From positions 10,011,122 through 10,075,121 of the forward strand of contig CM039180.1 of NCBI GenBank assembly GCA_008360975.2: 64,000 bases of DNA, written 5' to 3'. Source of the DNA: Lichenostomus cassidix (taxonomy: Eukaryota; Chordata; Aves; Passeriformes; Meliphagidae). The position numbers were made by a program, and so were the translations under genes. The notes below the pieces were generated by a model. The model searched no databases and was not told the DNA's origin. It saw only the letters and a program-made list of their open reading frames with translations. The first letter of the stretch is position 1, and every line of letters starts with the position of its first letter. Positions 37,758-50,735 of the stretch are shown piece by piece.

Positions 37758-40700
37758 GTAAGCAAGTCCTTACATATTTCTTTATTAGTTGGATTTACAC
37801 TATGCTTTATTTCAAATCAAGCATCAAAGCACAAATTATAAGAACTATGAAAGCAGTTGAGTTTTTAGTTAACAACTAGTCCAGAAATCAAGGTAATCTA
37901 CTTTAGATTTATAAAGCTCCAGATAAATTTTTACATCCCTATTAAGAGCTTCAAAATAATTGCCAGTACTGATGCTAAAATATTCTGGCAATCAGAGAGC
38001 TAGTATTAGGTATTATTAACTGCTACTGAAAGGGACAGAAGTTGTAGGAATTCTTTCAAGAATGGGGTCCTATCTTTCCCTAGACTGCATCTATAATCTT
38101 GCAGATAGTATGCCAGGTTTTTTTCTGATGGTTGCTAAAAACAGCAGGAAGCTCTGAAAGAGACTGATATTTTTTTCACTAAAAATGTGCTGGAGAGTTC
38201 CAATTGACCTCAAGCTCTGTGCTGATATAATACAGCTTGTAGTTAACTGTCAAATTTTTTAGAGACTTGTATATGTTTTTAAAATGTGTTTTATGGCACA
38301 AGTGGCTAAATATATAGATTTTTATAGGAATACATGTGTGTGTATAGCCTGTCTAGTCTATTACAGGATATACTGAACTAAAATTTTATGCTCATATATT
38401 GGCTTGGAAATACATTCAAATTTTTCTTCAGCCATTACCTCTTCCAGATGTTATTTTCTCTGACATTTTAAAATAGATTTACAGGCCATTTATAAGCTAC
38501 CTCTCAATACAGTATGTTTGAACTCTTTTTCTTAATTAAAGAATTTTAAATAATTTATATTTAAACAATGTGTGTTTTCTGGATTGAGGCAAAAGTTTTG
38601 AAAATCTTATCTAGGATAAATTTTATTGAAAGCTAACATGAGAACAAAGTGATATTCTAAAATAGTGTACTGTGGTGCATTTGGATACAACCATTGTCAT
38701 TCTCCTTTATTCATCTGGATTTTTGCTGGAAAAATTAATTTTCTAGGGACCTAAAATAACTGCAAGACCCCATTCTCCTTCAGCACCCTATATTCCCTTA
38801 TGGATATCTCCAGGCTTTTAGACAGAGCTTCCAATGCTTTTATTCTGAACATAGATTTTCAGATTTTATTTTCTCAAAGTGACCAAGGAAGTCTCAAATC
38901 AATAAAATAATCCTGTCCACACAACACATACAAAACCAGGTTGGCTGTTTGGTGTTGTTTTTGTTGGTTTTTTTTGTTCCCCTTTTTAAATTTAAACACA
39001 ATGTACATGTTAGTATGAGAACAGATAAATTGCAGACTGGCTCCAGACAGAGCTGGGCAGGGCAAAACGAGCCACATTGCTTTGCTGTCTCCACATCAGC
39101 AGCACTGGCAGCAGCAGGCAGGAGCTAAGGGAGACTCAGAGTCCTGGAGTGAATATCAGAAGCCAAGAGCTTTGTGAAGGCAATCAGTAACCAGCCAGAG
39201 AGCCAGGAGGTTTAATTCCAGTTTTATATCTGGCTGTCATGTGCTAGGTTTGCTCAGATAAAGAGAAAGGAACCATTTTGATCAGTAGCTGTGTTAGTAC
39301 AACTGTGCTGTAGGAAGCGAAGGGAAGTTTCTTTTCACTATGTAAACATAAGGTTGAGGCAAAATTGTGTGATTCCCCAAATGGGTTGTTTCATACACTT
39401 GTATAAATCTAACTTTTGGCTTGAGAACGAGAGTTTTAACACATTTTCTCAGAATGGTTTCCTAAGTTGGAGATGTTGAGTTGGATGGATGCTGTAGGAG
39501 TTCCAAGTGAAACAAGCACAGAAACATTATCAAAAATTACACAGTAAATACAAAATCCACAAATAGCTTCATGCCCTTTGGATCACCTGAACCGATTCTC
39601 TTTCTCCTTTTTATAGAAACTTGAAGATATTTTTGTTGATTATTATTCTTTCAAGTTCATAGATTACAAAGAAGGGTGTAAAACATGACAAAATAAAAGA
39701 AAGACTTTGCAGACAAACGCAGCTTTACACAGAGAGGCATTGAGGTAGTGATATCATCTCTCCTTAAACAGTGCATTTACCTAAGTGAGTGGTTTTGATC
39801 CAAGGTGAGAGAACTGCCCAGAAACAAAATTCAAGATCTAATGAAATTAAGGGAATACATGAATGACCCCTCTCTGACAGTTCGAAGCAAAAGGTCAAAA
39901 TTTCACATAGCAGAGCAGAAGTTAATGAAATGAAACCCAGAATCACCAAAGCTAATAAGGACAGAGGTCCAAAGATTCTCCTGCTGTGTTCAACCATGTC
40001 AAGCAGTGTAAGTAAGGACTCAGACCCAATGTAATGTAAAAATGCAATGAGATTTCATAACATTATAAATCACATAATTTCATGTTTACAAAGAAGTAAA
40101 AAAACTTCAACCAAGAAAAGAAAAGGAAATAAAACCAGAAAACTTTTCTACAGAAGTCCAAATTAGAATTAAAAAAAACCTTTTTTTTTTAAGTAAACAA
40201 TATAAAATAAAAGTAGATTATTAGAAACATTATCTTGAGCCACCTCTGCAAGTTTCTTAGATTCTTTGGACACCTGTAACGGTCAGTTTATCTCCATTAC
40301 TTGGAAAGGAAAATAGAATGTCCAAAAGGCTGTTGGGCACTGAAAAGATGAGGTGTCATAACATGGTAAGTGACAAGATGAAAGCACATCTTTGGTTTGT
40401 TTTGATATGTATTCCTGACCTGAAATGTAGTGCTTCAACAGTTAAATGAAAAATTATATTGAATTGTCATCTCACATGTGCCCGCTGGCCTCTCAAGAGC
40501 ATTTGACTTTTCTGGCAAAATGGAAACTTTCCCACATCTCTTCTGTAACCTGAAAAACATATCACTAAATTGCCAGAAGCAAAACTTTTTATATTTAAGT
40601 AACAATCATAGATGGAATACACCAGGCCAGTTGAGACGTGCCTGAGAGCCAGCTGTGTTTACCAATCGACAGTAAGACTAATTTACTGTGCAGATGAATC

Positions 40701-43700
40701 ACCCCAACATATGGTTTTTACCTTTCAAAAAAACACTGTTGGTTTAAATTTGTAATTGCACTTTTATTGAGTTTTCATTTTAGCCAGACTACTAGAGGTA
40801 ACAGATAAGGTTTTGTTAGATAAATTAGATAGAAGTTTTCTTAAATACATGAAAGTGTGACCTTCAGCAGCTTGATGCTCAAAGAAGCTTAACTTCGGTG
40901 GATACCATATTAAAGGAGCAAATATCTTGGAGGCACCTTAGGGTTGACTTAAGGTAACTTGAGTGGTTACATTATTTATTTTCTGAAGGACATTACAGGG
41001 ACAAGGAAATACCCAAGTAAACCATTGCAATTTTTAAAGTAGTGTGCAATATGTATCATAGATGAGTGAACAATCCTCATGTTATGGAAAATCAAGAGGA
41101 TTGAGGTCTACTGATATTACTGCAAATGTCAGAAGTTTACATTTCTTTCAACAGTTAAAAAAAAAAAAAGCAAAACCCAATACAATAAAAACCAAACAGG
41201 AAAGTATTTTCTCAAGGCTTGTCTAATCAACATTTAATAATAGTAGAGATTTTACCCATCCATTAGTTTAACTACTGGTTTACATTGCAAACAACAGTTG
41301 CTGCTTGTTTAAATATGACTTTTTCAGGGGCAGGGAAAGAAAACTTTAGGGATGCCATATTTCTGCAGAGGTTACAGATCTTTAAATGCTGGTGGTTGAG
41401 CTAATTAATGAACACATCTGTAAGTTAAATTCTCAGAGGCTGTTTCCATGCTGTCTGAAACCAGAAAGTGCTGGAAATCTGTGGAGAAGGTTTAAGATTC
41501 CCAGCTCAAAAATCCAAGGCACACTCATTTGCCTAAAGATCTGAATGGAGTTATTTGAAACCAGATTGCTGCCACCAGTCTATTCATATTCTGAGCTATA
41601 GAATTTGCCAACTTGTTTATGAGATAGGGTCACATTGTGCTCTGTTCAGTCCAAACCACATGATAAGCATAAGGGATAGAGCTGTGGGGATTTTTTCTGT
41701 AATTTGTCCTTAGTCTGCTTTCACTTTGTGTGTGGTCTCATCACTTACAACAATCAAGAAATACATGAACACTTCCAGTAGAATAAGGCAGCATGTAACC
41801 ATGGCATCTGATTATATTCATGATGATTAAAGTAAAAGGAACAACTGAAGTTCCAAATGATGCCAGAATCAGAGTAGGATTAAAAAGACTGCTCTACTAC
41901 AAAGTAGGAAAATGAAAATCTAGCACAATTTCAGTAGATAAAGCCAAATTAATAGTATAACAATTTAGATTTTTTGGTAATGATTTCCTGGTCTTAATAA
42001 CTTTAGAAATGTAATAGTAAACTTACTTCCTTTTCAAATAAGTGTTTGGAAAATAAGACGAAAGACTGTTCTGGTTTAATTGACCTTGTTCCCTTGTTGC
42101 ACCAAATGCTTTTAAAAGGCAAAGCCAATCTGATGGGAAGGTGGCACACAGGAATTTAGGAGTATTTTCACACACTTGAATGCCTTATTAATCATAGGTT
42201 ATCTTATCAAGCACAATTCTCCTTTTGAGTCCAATTTAAGATATGGCTAGCTCAGGAGCCATGAAAATCATGGTGTTCCTTCCAGAAGCTGTACTGTGTT
42301 TGATTGAAACAGACCCTTTTAAGTTTCATTTGTATCTAGCTTTGTTCTGGCTACAAACATCCTGAAAATACTTTCAGCTCTCAGGCGGAAGGAATTACTG
42401 AAGCAAGATTACTTCTTTTAAGTGGTTCCTAGCTTTTCCTGTGGCCAGGTAAATCCAAAAAGACTGATAAATTAACTGACCACACACTTTCCGGTGAGAA
42501 GCACACCTTAACTTCACATTCAAAACCTTTTTCCACAGTCTCTTTCAACCTTTGGTAATAATCTCTAAAACTGAAAGAAACCAATCACCCTATTTTTATT
42601 CCCTCAGTAATTTAAAGGTGATGCTTACCTGTACTGTCATGGCTTTAGAGAGAGACGTGAATTTATCTTAAACAAAAGATAAATTTGAGAAAAAAAAAAT
42701 CAATGAATTTATTGTCTAAAGTTTCACACAGGGGTTGAGCAGCATGTTGTTGGTCTGAAAGCCTCTCTTCTAGGACATGAAATATATAGGAAATAAGGAA
42801 CAGCTATAACTACTAAAGCTTGTTCTTAGACTGAATTTCACACCTTGATCTTTGCCATTGACAAGCAATTCTACAAGCTCAATTGCCAATAATATTTCTT
42901 ATTGGATTTTAATACAGGATGTTTTGTGTTAATCAGTACTTGACTTGAAGGTCAGGTAACTACTCACCTTGATTCACTCTCATTTTCAACGTGACATTGG
43001 TTTGTTCAGCAATTAGTAATCTTGAGATTTTTGAAAGAAATTTTCTATTTCAGACATTTGGGATTACCAAAAAAAAAACCCCAGAAAACCTAATATATAT
43101 TTAGAAAAAGAAATCAATGGTCATAACTATGTTCCTCATACATTCTGAAAAATTGTTCTGAACTCCTTAGCCTTTTTCCAGTATGGTGAATGGTTAATAG
43201 TGAAAGAAATCCTGCAGTTAAGTCACTCACAAAAACACCTGGCTAATGCAAATGTTTCAATCAAATCATGTTTGTGTTTCGACAAGAGAGTTCAGATTCA
43301 GCATTGATTTTTCTTCACTAGTTTCTCTGGTACTTTTACAGAATTAAACTACTAATTTTATTTACTAAGTGCCACATCTAGTAACCATACTAGATGTTCA
43401 GGCAGATCCTGAAACCATTCCAGAATCTCATAGCAGCATGCACTGAGATTCATATTCACTTTGGGACAGGTGCTGATCATTCTTGGCTCAGCTTCCATCC
43501 TTTTATTGTTGATGAGAAAAATAAATTATTTCATAGATACAATTTCAGGCTTTTATGCTGTATCAGCCTTCAGTGTTACAAATTCCTTCCAATTCACCAC
43601 TAGGGGAATAGATAAGCCATCCCATTGCATATTACATAAAAAGAAATTATCTTTGTTTCTTTTATTAATTTTTTTTCAATATGTCATTTGCTGAATATTA

Positions 43701-46700
43701 AAAAATAAAATGTAAGTGGATTTTTAATGCAGTTAATAAAATTAGTCTCCTTTCAACAATTTGTCTTTATGTGTGAAATAATTTACACTTTTAATAAACT
43801 CTGTCCCCTACTTTCTTCACATTGCTGCTTCCAAGAGTGTTATTAGAGTTTGAGATTAGAGCAATTCTATATAAAAGTTGATAATTGAGAGAAATCTTTA
43901 GAAAGACAATCTGGGTCTATATATATATATAATGAAGTATGACAGGTTATCAAGATAATGTGCAGCTGAGGGAAAAGCTAAGATGCAGACAATATGATGG
44001 TTTCAGAAATTGCAAGGTTCATGCTAAAAGGCCAGTGTGTTCTGAAAGTATTTAACTAGAGAAAATACAGGAAAATTTTGCTTCAATAGCTATGCCTCCT
44101 ATACTAAAAGTATGTGGAACATAAAAACATTTTCTGGAGTTAGGTTAACAGTAGAGAAGATTCAGAGTAAATTGGGCACAAATTCTAGGTCCCAGAATGG
44201 ATGTTTTAGTGTAAGGAGCAGCTAAGTGAAATACTTGGTGAAAAAACAATATTGCCAGAGAATGAGAGAAAATGACACTGCCTAACTCAGAGCTACTTCA
44301 GTCACCTCTTGCAGGTATGCAGTTTACTATCTATTTGAGCTACCATCTTACTGGAAACTCAGAATGTCATATCAAAAGCTTAGATCAAAGACTGTATAAA
44401 ACAAAATCTGTAATGCAGAGCTACTAATCAAAACTAATCCTCTTGACTCTGCCAAACCACTTAGCTTGTCTCTTGTTTGTAAGTAAGCAAAATCTAAAAC
44501 ACAAGTCAGATGAGAACCAAAATGGGCAAAATGCCCACACAGAAAGGATGTATTGGGGAAAACCAATTACACAATGATTTGATGGTTTGGGGTGTTAGTA
44601 TCTGAATGGAGGAAGAGGATCATTTGGCCAGCGGCAAAGAAATGGAAAGGAAATTGAAAAGTATGGGAAGGTTTAGGGATGAAGGAAAGAAGAGTTAACA
44701 AAATGTGGAAACCCAGCTGAAAAATGTGGATTTAAATGATGAAAGCTCCTGGACTGGACAACCAAAGGAGGCTGAGGGGTAATAGTTAAGGCATAAAAAC
44801 TTCAAGATGCCATTAAGAGCAATCAAAGACTTGTTTGTAGAAATAAATTTTTGTTGGATGATATTAATAAGCTTTGATGTCCCAAGGAAAATCTAGCCAC
44901 AAAAGGTGTTGGAGTCTGCAAATCTCCAGCTGAGCCATGAACACAGGAAAACTTGATTCCTAGATTCTTTTTCACTGTCAGGACAGAGTAATGCCTGTTG
45001 CATGGTAGTATCATGTATAGTTCAATATAAACTTCTAGCTCTTTAAAATTCCTGGAAAATTCACTCTAAAATTGCTCTGTAAGTAAGGAAATACATTTTT
45101 TTTCAGATTTTTGTTGTTACTGTTTTAATTTCTTTGGCATATTTTGATGCAGGAACCTCAATTTTTTTTTTTTAGTTTTTGCTGGCTTGATTTCTTTTAT
45201 TCTCCATTTATTTTTTTTTCTCTAACTTTATTTCATCAGCACTATGAAAGAGAACAAATCTCTTCAAATGAAGAAATCATTCTCTGAAGTGCAAAGCAAA
45301 AGTTGGCTCACTTTGGAGCTCACTATTCATGAACCATAGAGAGTTTCCAAGATACCTGCCCCAGCTGACTGGCTTTTTAAGCATTAAGCATAGTCCATAA
45401 ATTTTATTTCAAAGTTTAAATTTACAATGGACTCCATTCATAAAACTGTCATGGTAGGTTTTTTAAGAACATTTCACACTGATGTGCAAAATGCTTCCAA
45501 GCTGAGTAAAAGCTGAGTGGTTCATCCATATCAAAGCCTTCTCCCTTACGGGCAGATGGTGAACTTGCCGTTGGATGGAGAGAAGGTGGGGGAGAAGTGT
45601 TAGCTCAGAAGTGCCAGACTACAATGCAACTTGTTCATAAAGAGCTGATCTGTGCTCTTTGCTCTCTGCTCAGAACCCATTTTAAGAACGTGACCTAACT
45701 CCCATCGAATCCAGCCGGCTCCAGTAGGAGCTGGAACATGCCATATGTCTGAAAAGGAGAACTTCTCTGGTGTGAAGCAAAACAACTCATGAGTGGGAGT
45801 TAAGAGATGATGGCAAAAGGAAAGGAATTTCTGTCCTATTAAATTTCCTCTTTGCTGTTGTATTGAAAAGTGTAACTCATTTTATGCCTTGAAAAATGGT
45901 TATGTCAGACTGATTCTTAGTTGATAGAAATTGCCAGAATTGTGACACATGTAGATCTACAGTAATTTCTGATTTATTGGTACCATGATCCTTTATGTTA
46001 AGTAGAAATGGAGATGTATTATGCATAGATTGGGTAAAGATCATCACATAAGAGCAGCATTCTAGTTCTCCTTCACTTCTGAATTTCTTGGAGTTTATTG
46101 TTTAATGATTATTTTCCAGTCAGTTTTCTGCAGAAGTTTTAATGCTCTTTTGTCTTTTTTTGAGAGGCAGAGGCAACAATTTTGGAAAGAAAATCTAGAA
46201 ACAAAGGATACTATACAACAGTTACAGAAATTGAAACTGAATAAAAAAGTTTGTAAATGTCCGCATTAGAACCCTGATTTTTATTCATGCAATCACAGTG
46301 GAAATACAAGACTTGTATAATGTGGTTTACCAAATACTATCGATGTAACTTAAAAAATTCTGGAGTAGATCAAGGTTGCTACTTTTCATCTTCTCTCTGA
46401 TCAAGTAAAAATAAACCTCTTTGGTTCAGAACCAGAGCTGGGAAAAAGCTTGACTGAAACCATTCTAAATATACTATGATAAAACCCAGTAGCTTTATAC
46501 ATTTTGTGGAGGTTTTCTTTTTAGGTACAATCTGTAAACTATATCATAATTGTATTATGATGATTTAATTAGTATGAGAAATTTCATTACTATAGCTGTA
46601 TTAAATTATTCCAGAATAATGTGAACTTCCCAAGAATACACTTGAGAATGAGCTGTAGGACTCCATTGGGTACTGCTCACTTGTCAGGCCACTGGCATTT

Positions 46701-47734
46701 GAAAAATGGCACAAGGACCATCCCTTTCTAATGGGAAGATGGTCTCATGATGACTTCTTTTTTTTCCACTTGTTGCCCACTAAAATTCCCCCTCCTTAAA
46801 CACTTCTTGACTTTTTTTTTGTAAAGACTATAATAAAATCTGATTTATTTTGGTATATAATAGACTCCTGTTTCCAATGTCAAGTGCAGGTCTTTGAGGA
46901 GCACAACCTCTACAGTTCATACCAGAATACCTAAAACTCTTATTTACACTTGTATCCCTGTCATCCCCTCAGAAAACACTTTCTAGATTTTTCTAAAAAG
47001 GAATTCAATTTCTCATGGGAGGGTTTTAGTTCTTACTCTGATGCATAGTGATACAGGATTTTATTTTGTATGTTAAGGAAAGCAGGATCAGTGTTCTACT
47101 CTGTCTGTTTTAAGAAAAATGTTTTTTCTTTTCCTAATCCGTTTACTTTGGATGCTTTTTGATTGATTTATAAGCTTCCTAACTGAACTTATAGCAAAGA
47201 CATAGGTTATTTGATCACATCAAAGCACACAATTAAGGCCATGAAATAAAATATTCTCAAATGAGACAAAACTTCTGTATTTCTGTTTTACTTGGATCAT
47301 CTGTTGTCTCTTGAGAGCCTGGTAAAAAAAACAACTTAAAGCATTACATTGATATAAATGTCACTGCTACGCCTAGGATACATTTTATTTTAAGTTAAGC
47401 TAAAACGATTCCCCTAGCTTAGCTACTCGCAAAAAACCTGAGGTTTGCCAGTGTATTTATGTATTCATTATTTATGTTCCACCAGCACTTTGTCATATCA
47501 GAGGCTGTGAGACTCCTGTGCTGGAGAGCACAAACCCTTCAGTAGGTATGGGCTACATCCCAGCAGTCTGGCTCTTAACTTAAGTGCGAGTAGAATAAAT
47601 TTAATATTTAAAGACTCAACTAGTTATAAACATAGGAATAAAGTTCAAAGATTAAGGAGTGGAAGATTTTTCAAGTTCATAACACTGGATTTAATCTGCA
47701 TTTACAGAACTCCACAGAAATGGAAGATACTGGC
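37758..47734. other. AT-rich non-coding stretch
   Basis: About 10 kb without a supported gene or a clear interspersed repeat. Minor items are a G/T-rich patch at about 38939-38980, a GC-richer patch at 39050-39150, a (TA)n run at 43918-43932 and T-runs at about 45166-45178. All open frames are under 80 codons and domain-free. The absence of any recognisable CR1 copy across 10 kb contrasts with the denser right end. Confidence 0.55.
43918..43932. repeat. Short (TA)n dinucleotide run
   Basis: Alternating T and A over about 15 bases is a minor microsatellite. Nothing indicates function. Confidence 0.8.
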
Positions 47735-47749
47735 TCAGCAGGTGGCACT
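47735..47749 (+). promoter_or_regulatory. Candidate CTCF-binding motif
   Basis: The plus strand reads TCAGCAGGTGGCACT. Compared with the extended vertebrate CTCF consensus CCASYAGRKGGCRSY, 14 of 15 positions fit and only the first base differs. The highly constrained AG and GGC cores are intact. It is a stronger candidate than the one at 11381. Binding is inferred from the motif alone. Confidence 0.45.
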
Positions 47750-50618
47750 ATTCCCTCAAAATCAGTATCTAGCTTTTTCTGGACAGGTATTTTGGGTGTT
47801 GAGGTAGTAAAAAATTCTGTTGAATTACAAAATCCTTCATACAGTCTCTGTGGTGATTAAAGATATTTTACTTATAGAAAAATACACATAATATTTCCTT
47901 GTCATCTAGATAACAATGTTGGGGAAAATTGTATTTTTTTTTCTTTTGCACATAAGATATGAATTTTTTCCTCAAATTTTTAGGCATTCCTGCATCTTAG
48001 TGGGTTGCTTTGATTAAACGGATGAATTTGGTGCAAAATACCAATTTTTTTTCAGATAAAACTTGATCTTTTATTTTTGGTTAAGGATAATAAAATTTAT
48101 AAAATAAAGTCTCCTCTGAAGTCAGACAAAAATAAATCATTAGGAAACCCTTAAACCACCTAGTAGGATTTTTTGGAAAAGGACAACGTTTTTTGCAATC
48201 CAATTTTTTTAAACACATCACAAAAAATAGAATAATCTCTTCCATTTCTGAATATGCAACATTCTAAAAGTAAATACAAAGCACTTTAAAAAAATGAAGT
48301 GTCCAAGAAAGTTGGGTGTTAATAACTGGTGAAAATATGGGTACTTTAACACATCACTGATAGATTCCAGTTGCTCCAGTAATGCAGACTTTGTTTTGTT
48401 AAGCTTTCTTCAGGTAGCTGCACTCAGAATTAGAGTTTGACTCTAATCTGAGTCACATTGTTACAAATCAAACAGTTGGAAGCACCTTTTGTAGATTTCT
48501 TTGCAGTACCACTGTACAATACTCTTTTGTAATATATTCAGTTACACCTTTTTAGAATTGAAAACAGCAATTAACTGCATGAACTTCACAATCAGTGCAC
48601 AATGCAGTATAAACTAAAAAAAGAACGTTAGCCCTGTAGCTCCCAATTTCATGGGAGCTTTCCAAACTTACAAAAACTTAAAAAATATACCTATTTTTCA
48701 TTGTAATAACTCATTAAGGCTAAAATTCAGTGTGTATATTACACCTTCAGATGAAGAAAAAAATTATTAGAATGAACTAATTTATAAAAATATGATAAAA
48801 TTTTATTAGAATGAAATAATTTATAATTTAACTAGGCAGATGATTTCAATAGTTAAGCTTTTATTTCAAGCTTTCAAATTACTCAGGACAGATTTCACAG
48901 AAAATGTTTTCTATAGTCAACATGCTAATGCTGGTTTTTCTGAATAGAATATCCACATATCACTGATGGTCTCAGAAGAGATTAAAGGTCCTAATTTGGC
49001 AGTATATTTCTCTGAAGTGCTTTCAGGAAAATAAAATTACATGATATAATAGGAGCAATATTGGAATGCTTGATCCCTTAATTGCTGTTGTTTATTTTTC
49101 CATCTTGCAATCCAAGCATTCAGGCACTTTCCAGCTTACATGCAGATTTTGCTTGTAAAGTAAACCATCACATGTGTAACCTATCACACTTAAAGCAAAT
49201 GAAGCTTTATAGTAACTTTGAGGGTCTTTTATGGCATAGAGAAAAGCCCACAGCTACCCTGGTGTTACAGATTGTTAACAGTTGCTATTTGAATTCTTCT
49301 TAATGGATAACACCCAATAATTGTTTTGCTTTTCACTGTGCCTGCAATCCAATATCTGTAAGAAATCTTAAATCTGAGTCAGCTTAAAATCTTTACTAAA
49401 ATATTAAAGAAAAGAATGAATAATAAAGCATCCAGTGTTTCTAAAAGCCCTATGCTCTTATTTTTAATGTCCTAAAGTTCAAGGTATCCCCAGTTTACAA
49501 TAATATTAACTGCTTGGGTTCAACTTTGGCTTAACTGTATAAGAAAAAAAAAAAAGGAGTATCCACACACTAAAAAATATGATGATGATTTCAGAAGTGG
49601 TTTCAGCTTTGAGTCTGAGAAAAATATGGCTCTGTCATTAAAAGTAATTCCTCTGCTGGCACAGAGCTCCTCAGCAACTGGGTCATGGCTGGTTCCCAAT
49701 GGCTGGCCCTGGCAGAGGGGAAATCTGGACCCAGTCAGCATTTCATATCCCATACAGTACCTAGAAGTAAGTGCAGGTTCAAAAAGGACTTAATGGAGAA
49801 CACTTGGTTGAAGTTAAGCACTTCCTATTGCAATTCTTTCATAGTAAATGATTCCACACATTGCAAGAGAGTAGAACAAAAATGGGTTATTTTCAAAATC
49901 ATTTCACTGCATTAATTTATATTTAGCTGGGGTTTCCAGAAACTGCTGAATGCAGACCATTGCACAATCCTCCTGGTTTTGCAGAATTTTTTTTTTTTTA
50001 ATCTCATTCCTTAAAAATTTTTCTGATGTTTCTCCATCAGAATAAAAATAGCTTTTCTTCTACCCATGGCTGATAGAACAGATTTCTGTGTTAGCTCATC
50101 CTGTACTTAGGTAATCTATCATTATCACAGGAATCTTTTCAACACACTAATCAAGAAAGATTAATCATCATTTGGGTCCTGTAATTTTGCTATTTCTTCC
50201 AAATTAGAAATAAAAAACATTCATAATATGAAACAAAGAATAGAAGCATATTTATATGCACAGTATGTATCTTGGTTTTGGTTTTGTTTGATTTTTTACA
50301 ATTGAACAGCCATAGATATCACATATTTTATTGTCAGGAGCTAACAAATAAACAGGTATGTGATATTTTCTGTAAAACATATCTGGTTGAAAGTACATAT
50401 GGCTTGACTATGATAAATGCTGTCTTGTATTTAAAAACTCTTTTAAATTTGTGACATAAGGTTAGTTTTCTATGAAGAAGAGGCAAATATAAATTTTTCC
50501 ACCTGATGAAGCAATTCATCCAGCTCTTATTCTAAACCTTCACTGTCATTCAGTTTCCACTAATTTTGAACACTAAATATTTTTTTCTTTCAGGAAAGAA
50601 AAAGGTAGTTAGTTTTTA
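47750..50618. other. AT-rich non-coding stretch
   Basis: No gene was recognised. At 48766-48832 an ATTAGAATGAA(C/A)TAATTTATAA-like segment occurs twice in close succession, a weak local duplication. The patch at 49640-49750 is GC-richer, and its frames on both strands are short and domain-free. Confidence 0.55.
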
Positions 50619-50735
50619 TGGTGGTGGGTTTTTGGTTGGTTGGTTGGTTGGTTTTGGTTTGTGGGGGATTTTTTTGGTTTTTTTGGTTGGTTGGTTTTGG
50701 ATTTGGTTTTTTTGTTTGTTTTGGTTTTTTGGGGT
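50619..50735. repeat. G/T-rich tract with (GGTT)5
   Basis: The plus strand is almost entirely G and T over about 115 bases. At 50634-50651 there are five consecutive GG pairs separated by TT, followed by a GGGGG run and further GG pairs. Repeated GGTT can form a two-layer G-quadruplex in vitro. Overlapping open frames rich in Trp, Gly and Phe (or Lys, Thr, Asn, Pro and Gln on the other strand) are artefacts. Confidence 0.88.
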
